Source: Bacteriovoracaceae bacterium
GTDB lineage: Bacteria > Bdellovibrionota > Bacteriovoracia > Bacteriovoracales > Bacteriovoracaceae
DNA length: 16,749 nt
Reading direction: 5' to 3'
NCBI GenBank assembly: GCA_023954595.1
Contig: JAGSHJ010000020.1
Span: 1-16,749, forward strand
In this document: positions 7,808 through 13,835 of the stretch, piece after piece
Layout of the letters: each line of letters opens with the position of its first letter
Numbering within the stretch: the stretch's first letter is position 1
The notes under the pieces: model-generated
Told to the model about the DNA's origin: nothing
Databases searched by the model: none
The model's input: the letters and a program-made list of their open reading frames with translations, nothing else
Position numbers and translations under genes: made by a program

Positions 7808-9547
7808 CTAGTTGTCCATGTAGGACTTTAATAGCTTCGCTCTAGAAGGGTGTCTAAGCTTTCTTAGGGCCTTGGCCTCAATCTGACGAATACGCTCTCT
7901 AGTTACGAAAAAATCTTGCCCAACTTCTTCCAAAGTATGGTCTGATTTTTCACCAATACCAAAACGCATTCTCAATACTTTTTCTTCTCTTGGAGTCAAA
8001 GTAGACAATACTGATCTGGTTTGTTCTGAAAGAGTCACACTCATAACTGCATCTGCAGGTGAGATGATCTTCTTATCTTCGATGAAATCTCCCAAACTTG
8101 AATCTTCTTCTTCCCCAATTGGAGTTTCCAAAGAAATAGGCTCTTTTGAGATTTTGAATACTTTCTTAACCTTATCAACACTCATTTCCATTCTTTCAGC
8201 AATCTCTTCTGGAGTTGGCTCACGTCCAAGCTCTTGAACTAGTTGTCTGGAAGTTCTAGCAAGTTTGTTGATAGTCTCGATCATGTGAACAGGGATACGA
8301 ATTGTTCTACCCTGGTCAGCGATGGCACGAGTAATTGCCTGTCTAATCCACCATGTTGCATAAGTTGAGAATTTATAACCTCTACGGTACTCAAACTTAT
8401 CAACGGCCTTCATAAGACCGATGTTTCCTTCTTGGATAAGATCCAAGAACTGAAGACCTCTGTTTGTGTATTTCTTAGAAATTGAAACTACTAGTCTAAG
8501 GTTTGCTTCAACCAATTGTGCTTTTGCATCATCGGCCTTCTCTTCACCTTTAAGAATAATGTTGTAAACTTTTTCAATGTCTTCATAGGCCATGCCTGCG
8601 TCCATTGAAAGTCTTCTAAGTTTTCTCAAGATGTCTTCTTGATTTCTGATCATCTGCTCAATTTTAGCATCACTTGTATAAAGGTGACGTGCAAGCTTTC
8701 TCTTGTAAGAGTCGTCTTCCATTACTTTGTCATAAAGTTCTTTATACTGAGGATCACTTTCAACTTCTAGGAACTTGTAGATTCTCTCTTGTTGCTCATA
8801 AAGCTCTCTGAACTGAAGGTAATAAGTTTTAACAGGCTCAGTGAAAGAGTTGATTACTTTTCTGTTGAAAGTCAGATCAACTAGTTCGTCCTCAACCTGA
8901 GACATCATCTTCGATTCTTCACGAGTAAGCTTTCTAAGAGTTCCGTCCTCATTAACGATTTCAGTTAAAAGCTCAACTACGTGCTCGCACACAGAGTAGA
9001 TTCTTCCTTTGAAATCAATAATGTCTTTTTCAGTTGATTCGTCGTCAAGCCCTCTTACAAGATCTTTTACAAACTCGTTTTCTTCGTCTGCTGCTGAGAC
9101 TCTGTCTTTTAGTTTTGCGATCTCTTCAAGAGCATGCTTTGAATGAAGACAAGAAAGGACAATCTCTTTTTCGCCTTCCTCGATTTCTTTGGCGATTTTT
9201 ACTTCGCCTTCTCTGGTCAATAGGGCGACCGAACCCATTTTCTTTAAGTAAAGTTTTACTGGATCGGAAGAAGAGGATTTAAGCTCTTTCTCTTCCTGTG
9301 CGGAAAGTGCCTCATCGATAAGTTCGATTTCGGTCATTTCCGTTTCTTCTTCATCGAGATCAACTTTGTTGATCGTGATGTTCATTTCTTCAAGCTTTTC
9401 TAAAATTAGATCAAGTTCGTTGTAATCTACAACACTCGCTGAAATCGCGTCATTGATTTCCTCTGGAGTTAAAAAGCCCTGATCTTTACCTTTAAGAAGT
9501 AGTTTGGAGAAATCTTTTGAATTTAAAAAAGCGGATACTACTGACAT
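7808..9547 (-). CDS. rpoD: RNA polymerase primary sigma factor RpoD (sigma70)
   Basis: This is the housekeeping sigma factor that directs RNA polymerase to -10/-35 promoters. The 579-aa protein has an N-terminal region 1.1-like part with an acidic stretch (65-90), and region 1.2 begins at DPVKLYLKKMG (95-105). A roughly 200-residue non-conserved insert (about 127-335) is typical of proteobacterial primary sigmas. Region 2 (342-412) carries the core-binding and -10 melting signature FLDLIQEGNIGLMKAVDKF (367-385) and YKFSTYATWWIRQAI (391-405). Region 3 (about 421-500) follows, and region 4 ends with the -35-binding helix-turn-helix TLEEVGQDFFVTRERIRQIE (538-557). All elements are intact. The ribosome site AAGGA (9556-9560) lies eight bases before the ATG. 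The gene is last in the trmB-dnaG-rpoD operon, 21 bases after dnaG, and is followed by a strong terminator. Region 1.1 and its primase-linked position mark it as the primary sigma, not an alternative one. Confidence 0.97.
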   Translation of the reverse strand: MSVVSAFLNSKDFSKLLLKGKDQGFLTPEEINDAISASVVDYNELDLILEKLEEMNITINKVDLDEEETEMTEIELIDEALSAQEEKELKSSSSDPVKLYLKKMGSVALLTREGEVKIAKEIEEGEKEIVLSCLHSKHALEEIAKLKDRVSAADEENEFVKDLVRGLDDESTEKDIIDFKGRIYSVCEHVVELLTEIVNEDGTLRKLTREESKMMSQVEDELVDLTFNRKVINSFTEPVKTYYLQFRELYEQQERIYKFLEVESDPQYKELYDKVMEDDSYKRKLARHLYTSDAKIEQMIRNQEDILRKLRRLSMDAGMAYEDIEKVYNIILKGEEKADDAKAQLVEANLRLVVSISKKYTNRGLQFLDLIQEGNIGLMKAVDKFEYRRGYKFSTYATWWIRQAITRAIADQGRTIRIPVHMIETINKLARTSRQLVQELGREPTPEEIAERMEMSVDKVKKVFKISKEPISLETPIGEEEDSSLGDFIEDKKIISPADAVMSVTLSEQTRSVLSTLTPREEKVLRMRFGIGEKSDHTLEEVGQDFFVTRERIRQIEAKALRKLRHPSRAKLLKSYMDN

Positions 9548-9568
9548 TAGCTTTTTCCTTTAGGGTTG

Positions 9569-11461
9569 TTAGCTTTTATACTTTATATCTCTAAGTTGTT
9601 TTTCAACTTCTAGAATTTCATTTAGGAGTGCAAAACTTTCTGCTTCGGTACTACACTGCTTTTGTTTAGCGCTCAGTTGACGCTTCTTCTTTCGCAGTCT
9701 TTCCACATGTGCTCGAGTTTTAAAGTCCTTCAGAAGCTTTTCGACAATTTGAGGCCCAAGCTTCAGTTTATTATGGTTGAAAATTGCAGATGCAATCACA
9801 TCACTAACAGGACGTGAAAAATTATCTTCCAACTTTCTCTGTAATAAAAATTCGTAGTCACTTTCATCTATTTCTAAATAAATTTTTTTCAACCACTGAA
9901 TTAACCCTTTTACCTCAAAATGGTCTATTAAATCAAGTATTTCAAGGATTTGTTCATTTTGAACACACTCAGGGTGAGTTAAAATCTTCTCCAAAAACAC
10001 TTTGTCGGCCTTGGTTAATTCCTGCACCGCTTCCATTTCTGGTGGTGGCTCCATCATCGGAGGTGGCTCTTCTATCGGTAATGAGCGCGTAATTACCGGT
10101 ATTGGCTCGGCCTCAGGCCTTTTAGCTGGTCTTCGAGTTGTAAGTCTTTGTTTTTTCGTCTCTAGGAACTTCTTATATGCCTCAATAATGTCATCATGGG
10201 ATGACCTAAGACCTAAGGCCTTACTAGCTTCTACGGCCTTTTCTTTGGCCAATAAGCTGTCTTTTAAAGGGGCGATAAGCTCAAAAATGTCATTTAAGCT
10301 CTCTAGCTTGCGATCAACTGTCTCTGGAATCGGATTCGGTAGTGACTTTTCTATTAAATAATCAAGAAATGTCGGAGCTTTTTCTAATCTGTTCAACAAC
10401 TCTAGACGACCGAACTCTTTTAAAAAGTCATCAGGATCTTTTGCTGGCGAGTAATCTAGAAACTTTGGCAAAACATTCATCTGCATGAACATCTCGTTGA
10501 TTCTCTCCATGGCCTTCAGTCCTGCAGGATCAGAATCCATTCCAAGGACGATGGTCTTACACATGTTCGATAGCATCTTTGCGTTATGTTCACTAAGTGC
10601 TGTTCCCATTGTACCAACGGCGTAGTTGAAGCCGTATTGGTGCAGTGCCACAACATCCATATTTCCTTCGGCAACTAAAACTAGCTCTTCTTTACGGATG
10701 TGCTTTTTGGCCAGGTTGTAGCCATAGAGGATATTACCCTTATCAAATATATAGGATTCGCCAGAGTTTAAGTATTTAGGCTTTTGATCAGGCAGAACTG
10801 CTCGACTTGAAAAGCCTCTAACGTTGCCTTGATGATCAGCAATTGGAAACATTACTCTGTCGCGGTAAAAGTCATAGTGACCAGGTCCGTGTTTGCTATC
10901 ACGAATTAGACCTACATCTTTGGCCACAGTTAAGGCGAACTGGCGCTCTTTTTCATCTGGGATACTATTTAGGTAGCTAACCAGCATATTATTGCCAGTA
11001 GAGTAGCCAATCTCGAATTCATTAACTGAATCCTCGTTGAGTTTTCTGGAGCTTAAAAAGTCTGTGAAGTTTTTAGGATTTCTGTCCTTGGCCACTTTAC
11101 GATAAAGCTTGTTGGCAACTTTCAGGACACGTATCGCCATATCAAATTTGGGATCAGTTTGTTTTTTACGATTTTCATCGACCTGGATGCCCATTTTATC
11201 GGCTATGTCTTTTACGGCCTCTATGAACTCAAGGTTTGAGAAGTCTATGACAAATTTGAATGCGTCACCACCGGCACCACAAGCAAAACATTTATATATG
11301 CGTTTTTGGTCGCTTACGACCATGGACGGTTTTCTGTCGCCATGAAAAGGACAGAGGCCTTCAAAGTTGGCCCCTTTCTTTTTTAAAGTATGGTAATAAG
11401 AAATAATCGAGGAGATCGGGGTCTCACGGATAATTTCAATAGTTTCGTCAATAGAGGCCAT
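9569..11461 (-). CDS. dnaG: DNA primase DnaG
   Basis: DnaG synthesises RNA primers at the replication fork together with the DnaB helicase. The 630-aa protein has the N-terminal CHC2 zinc finger with ligands C37, H40, C58, C61 (LCPFHGD and CFACGAGGDAF). The RNA polymerase core follows, with DRVMFPI (201-207). The TOPRIM metal-binding residues are E265 (AEGNMDVV), D309 and D311 (GMDSDPAG), the same numbers as in E. coli. DPDDFLKEFG (342-351) is another conserved block. A proline-rich linker (about 448-475, with two PPP runs) leads to a helical C-terminal domain (480-630) that should bind DnaB. The ATG lies eight bases after the trmB stop. Its ribosome site, AAAGGGA, sits inside the end of trmB about eleven bases upstream, so the two genes look translationally linked. 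rpoD follows after 21 bases. Confidence 0.97.
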   Translation of the reverse strand: MASIDETIEIIRETPISSIISYYHTLKKKGANFEGLCPFHGDRKPSMVVSDQKRIYKCFACGAGGDAFKFVIDFSNLEFIEAVKDIADKMGIQVDENRKKQTDPKFDMAIRVLKVANKLYRKVAKDRNPKNFTDFLSSRKLNEDSVNEFEIGYSTGNNMLVSYLNSIPDEKERQFALTVAKDVGLIRDSKHGPGHYDFYRDRVMFPIADHQGNVRGFSSRAVLPDQKPKYLNSGESYIFDKGNILYGYNLAKKHIRKEELVLVAEGNMDVVALHQYGFNYAVGTMGTALSEHNAKMLSNMCKTIVLGMDSDPAGLKAMERINEMFMQMNVLPKFLDYSPAKDPDDFLKEFGRLELLNRLEKAPTFLDYLIEKSLPNPIPETVDRKLESLNDIFELIAPLKDSLLAKEKAVEASKALGLRSSHDDIIEAYKKFLETKKQRLTTRRPAKRPEAEPIPVITRSLPIEEPPPMMEPPPEMEAVQELTKADKVFLEKILTHPECVQNEQILEILDLIDHFEVKGLIQWLKKIYLEIDESDYEFLLQRKLEDNFSRPVSDVIASAIFNHNKLKLGPQIVEKLLKDFKTRAHVERLRKKKRQLSAKQKQCSTEAESFALLNEILEVEKQLRDIKYKS

Positions 11462-11469
11462 TTACTATT

Positions 11470-12198
11470 TTATCCCTTTTGATTGGTTAAGACCATGGCC
11501 TTTATTTTAATTCCTTTTTCGAGAAAAATCTTTTCAAATTTTGTTTCAAAGCTAGCTAGAAAGTGATCTGGGTGTTCACCTTTAAGATCAAAGGTAACCA
11601 TCTGTTTTTTAAAGCGTGTTTCACCCTCAAGCTCTTCCAACATCCACTCAAAGTAACCATCGTGATCTGTCTTAACTAGAAGCTCACCGCCGTCTTTGAT
11701 CGTTTTATGGGCAATATCTAGAAAGGTCTTTTGGAAAAGCCTCTTCTTATTATGTCTTTTTTTAGGCCAAGGATCTGGGAAGAAGTAAAATAGCTTAGAG
11801 ATTTCACCTTCACCAAATAGGTAGCCTAGTCTCTCTCCACGAGCACGGAGGTAGCGAAAGTTTTTATGCTCAAGCTTTCCGAGTTTTCTCGCCAAGTTGT
11901 AGCTTCTTTTAAATCGGTGGTCCATTCCAACAAAGTTTACATCAGGTCTATTTTGAGTGAAATCAATCATGAAATGGCCATATCCAGTTCCAATTTCAAC
12001 ACATAACTCACCGTCGTTATTGAAAACGTCTTTTGACCAGTTGCCTCTGTGGCCTTCACCTTCATCATCTCTTAGGACGATGTCATCGAATAGGCCCAAT
12101 TTATCGTGATAGGGATTATCGTGCTTATAAGTAAAGCCGTCTTTAAAAGCGTAATCTTGTTCGTTAGTTGGTTTTTTTTCTTCTTTATCTTCTTTCAT
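11470..12198 (-). CDS. trmB: tRNA (guanine-N7)-methyltransferase TrmB
   Basis: TrmB uses S-adenosylmethionine to form m7G at position 46 in the variable loop of many tRNAs. The SAM-binding glycine motif is CVEIGTGYGHF, followed by the acidic VGMDHRF. The family's most diagnostic block, FYFFPDPWPKKRHNKKRL, holds the catalytic Asp and RNA-contacting basic residues, and LLVKTDHDGYFEWM follows. I prefer the ATG at 12198 (242 aa). The frame also stays open to a TTG at 12234, which would add 12 residues (254 aa) beginning MAGGVFFCINRP that do not resemble the family. Neither start has a good Shine-Dalgarno. A TTGAGT/TAATAT pair on the minus strand (12279-12284 and 12258-12263, spacer 15) is a weak promoter candidate. 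The gene leads the dnaG-rpoD operon and overlaps the dnaG ribosome site. Confidence 0.93.
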   Translation of the reverse strand: MKEDKEEKKPTNEQDYAFKDGFTYKHDNPYHDKLGLFDDIVLRDDEGEGHRGNWSKDVFNNDGELCVEIGTGYGHFMIDFTQNRPDVNFVGMDHRFKRSYNLARKLGKLEHKNFRYLRARGERLGYLFGEGEISKLFYFFPDPWPKKRHNKKRLFQKTFLDIAHKTIKDGGELLVKTDHDGYFEWMLEELEGETRFKKQMVTFDLKGEHPDHFLASFETKFEKIFLEKGIKIKAMVLTNQKG

Positions 12199-12363
12199 AG
12201 GGCGGTTTATACAGAAAAAGACGCCCCCTGCCAAGGCGCTTAGACAGGCTATGAAAGATATTATGTAAAAAAAAATTAACTCAATATTAAAACTGGTTTG
12301 AATCCATTAGTTGGCCCAATTGGTAAAACTTATACATAACACTGCCTTGGGAGGGGATGAGAA
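12199..12363. other. Divergent intergenic region between trmB and a lipoprotein gene
   Basis: These 165 bases must hold promoters for both directions. On the plus strand TTGGCC (12311-12316) with CATAAC (12335-12340) 18 bases on, or TATACA (12331-12336) 14 bases on, are weak candidates. A perfect palindrome CCAATTGG (12316-12323) sits between them and could be an operator, though eight bases is within chance. A run of nine A (12267-12275) lies on the trmB side. Confidence 0.35.
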
Positions 12364-12834
12364 ATGACTTGTATTAGATTGTGCGCTGCTTTTGTATTTA
12401 CTTTAATATTTGCGATTGCCTGCGATAGCAATACACCTCAAACCAGGGATCAGAATACAACTAATGTCTACACCCAACCTGAGTCAAAGGAGTTGAGTGG
12501 GGCAGATCTAGACTGGGAATCGATTAAAACTTATACCTACATTGAAAAACAACAGGCCCTAAAAGACTACCGACAATCACTTGATACCCTTGACGCAAAA
12601 ATTGACGACTTAGAAGAGAAAATTGCCTCCAATGCTCAAAATATTGAAATGAACACCCGAGAGCTTTGGAAAGAGAGTGCTGAGACTCTTAGAGATAAAA
12701 GGGCCAAGCTTGGGGACGTCTACCACAAACTTCGATCTGCTACTCAAGAGAATTGGCAAGAGCTACAAGCATCGTTTGAGAGCAATTGGAATGAACTAGA
12801 GGAGAGGTGGGACAGTTCAAGACAGGCGGAGTAG
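12364..12834 (+). CDS. Small coiled-coil lipoprotein of unknown function
   Basis: This 156-aa protein begins with a lipoprotein signal peptide (R5, hydrophobic AAFVFTLIF) and a lipobox AIAC with the lipidated cysteine at residue 20. The next residue is Asp21, which in E. coli keeps lipoproteins in the inner membrane; whether the rule holds here is unknown. After a polar linker the rest is strongly helical and heptad-like, rich in Leu, Glu and Lys (for example SLDTLDAKIDDLEEKI, about 73-88), pointing to a coiled coil in the periplasm. Trp-containing repeats near the C-terminus (NWQELQASFESNWNELEERW) are noticeable. The ribosome site GGAGG (12350-12354) is strong and nine bases from the ATG. 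I do not recognise a family. The gene diverges from trmB and converges with another lipoprotein gene. Confidence 0.85.
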   Translation: MTCIRLCAAFVFTLIFAIACDSNTPQTRDQNTTNVYTQPESKELSGADLDWESIKTYTYIEKQQALKDYRQSLDTLDAKIDDLEEKIASNAQNIEMNTRELWKESAETLRDKRAKLGDVYHKLRSATQENWQELQASFESNWNELEERWDSSRQAE

Positions 12835-12850
12835 GTTCTGTCGTAACTAA

Positions 12851-12883
12851 AAAAAAGAAACCCCATCCTAAGACGGGGTTTCT
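12851..12883 (-). terminator. Intrinsic terminator shared by two convergent lipoprotein genes
   Basis: AGAAACCCC (12856-12864) and GGGGTTTCT (12875-12883) form a perfect nine-pair stem around a ten-base loop. On the minus strand the stem runs into eight T (12849-12856 on the complement), a strong terminator for the 258-aa lipoprotein gene. On the plus strand only TCTCTATTAG follows, so it may also stop the short lipoprotein transcript, but less efficiently. Confidence 0.88.
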
Positions 12884-12905
12884 CTATTAGATAAGATATA
12901 TATTC

Positions 12906-13682
12906 TTATTTTGCGTTCATAATGAAGTCAGTAGCAACACTCATTACAGCGTTTTGATCAGCTGTAGAAAGTCCTTTAAGCAATTCATTTCTAGACTCAA
13001 CATTGATGAAAGCACCTTGAACATCTTCCATAGAAAGATCTTTACCTAGTGCCATACCAATTGCGTTAGCTGCTGCGTTTGGTGAATGATCATTTGAAGA
13101 AGCAAACCCTGCCATTGCATCAGAAGTGCTCATCGCAAGTCCTTTACTCATACCTGTGTTGATTAGCTTGTTCATGATTTTTGCTCTATTAAGGATCTCC
13201 TCCTTTGCATCACAAAGTCTGATGTCTCCACCACAGTCTTCTGCAACTGTAGAGAAAATTAGGCCAGTGTCATAGTCTTCGTAGTTACCATTTTTAAGGT
13301 CAGTAAGGTTGAAGAAAGCGTTATCAAAGTTGATTTCTTTCGCCATGTGCTTGTGAGCATCTTTATAAGTACTCCATCCATTAATACTTACAGCAAAGTA
13401 TGTAGCACCACTATTTGAATTATAAATATCCTCATCCGGGTTTCTATCCATAATTACGATATAACCAGAGTCAGCACCTTGTTGAGTTTGTGCCTTAGCT
13501 AGTCTAAATCTATTGTCATCGTATTTTTCTCCGTCGATCCACTTCTCATTAAGTTGTTCTACAAATAGGTTTGCAGCATCTACATGAGATTTTTCTTTGA
13601 TTTCAGGATCACTTGAACCGCTACAAGATACAAGGATTGTTGTTGCGGCAATTGCCAAGATAGACTTTAAATTTGTTTTCAT
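12906..13682 (-). CDS. Lipoprotein of unknown function
   Basis: This 258-aa protein has a typical lipoprotein signal peptide (K2, K6, hydrophobic ILAIAATTI) and an ideal lipobox LVSC with lipidated C20. Ser21 follows, which in E. coli allows sorting to the outer membrane. A central part (about 36-145) mixes strand-like segments (YIVIMDR 74-80, TYFAVSING 94-102) with helices. C150 and C157 (DCGGDIRLC) could form a short disulfide loop. The C-terminal part (160-258) is helical, Ala- and Met-rich (GLAMSTSDAMAGFAS, NAAANAIGMALG). I recognise no family or catalytic motif. The ribosome site AGGAGGAG is excellent, five to six bases from the ATG. Its promoter should lie in the homopolymer-rich leader upstream. 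A strong terminator follows. Confidence 0.87.
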   Translation of the reverse strand: MKTNLKSILAIAATTILVSCSGSSDPEIKEKSHVDAANLFVEQLNEKWIDGEKYDDNRFRLAKAQTQQGADSGYIVIMDRNPDEDIYNSNSGATYFAVSINGWSTYKDAHKHMAKEINFDNAFFNLTDLKNGNYEDYDTGLIFSTVAEDCGGDIRLCDAKEEILNRAKIMNKLINTGMSKGLAMSTSDAMAGFASSNDHSPNAAANAIGMALGKDLSMEDVQGAFINVESRNELLKGLSTADQNAVMSVATDFIMNAK

Positions 13683-13798
13683 CGTAGCTCCTCCTACAGA
13701 GTTTCGTTTTTTTTGGGGGGGTATTATTTAAAAAAGAATTTACCTCTTTTTTGTGCGTGGCGTAAGTTTTTTTGTGACTACCTGAAAAAATGACATAC
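13683..13798 (-). promoter_or_regulatory. Homopolymer-rich upstream region of the 258-aa lipoprotein gene
   Basis: The plus strand shows T8 directly followed by G7 (13707-13714 and 13715-13721), then A6 (13730-13735), T6 (13747-13752), T7 (13767-13773) and A6 (13785-13790). TAAATAATAC on the minus strand near 13722-13731 is the best -10 candidate, with no clear -35. The A/T tracts are spaced roughly 17-22 bases apart, which may bend the DNA. The promoter must lie here because a terminator closes the gene upstream. Confidence 0.4.
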
Positions 13799-13800
13799 CT

Positions 13801-13828
13801 AAAAAAAAGAGACCTCATTAGGCCTCTT
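13801..13828 (-). terminator. Intrinsic terminator of the subtilisin-like protease gene
   Basis: On the minus strand AAGAGGCCT and AGGTCTCTT (complements of 13820-13828 and 13807-13815) pair over nine positions with one G-U, loop AATG. The stem leads into a run of T (complement of 13801-13808). It starts seven bases after the protease stop. This is a strong terminator in that direction. Confidence 0.88.
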
Positions 13829-13835
13829 CGCAAGC

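Noticed and set aside
10002..10361. 119-codon plus-strand reading frame rich in Gly and Ser
   Set aside because: It is the antisense shadow of the proline-rich linker of dnaG, which gives Gly-rich codons on the other strand.
12199..12234. TTG-initiated N-terminal extension of TrmB
   Set aside because: The added 12 residues do not resemble TrmB, and no ribosome site supports TTG over the ATG at 12198; kept only as an alternative.
13621..13833. 70-codon minus-strand reading frame upstream of the 258-aa lipoprotein
   Set aside because: It overlaps the lipoprotein start out of frame, crosses the homopolymer tracts and neighbouring terminator, and has no ribosome site; its composition looks like translated non-coding DNA.
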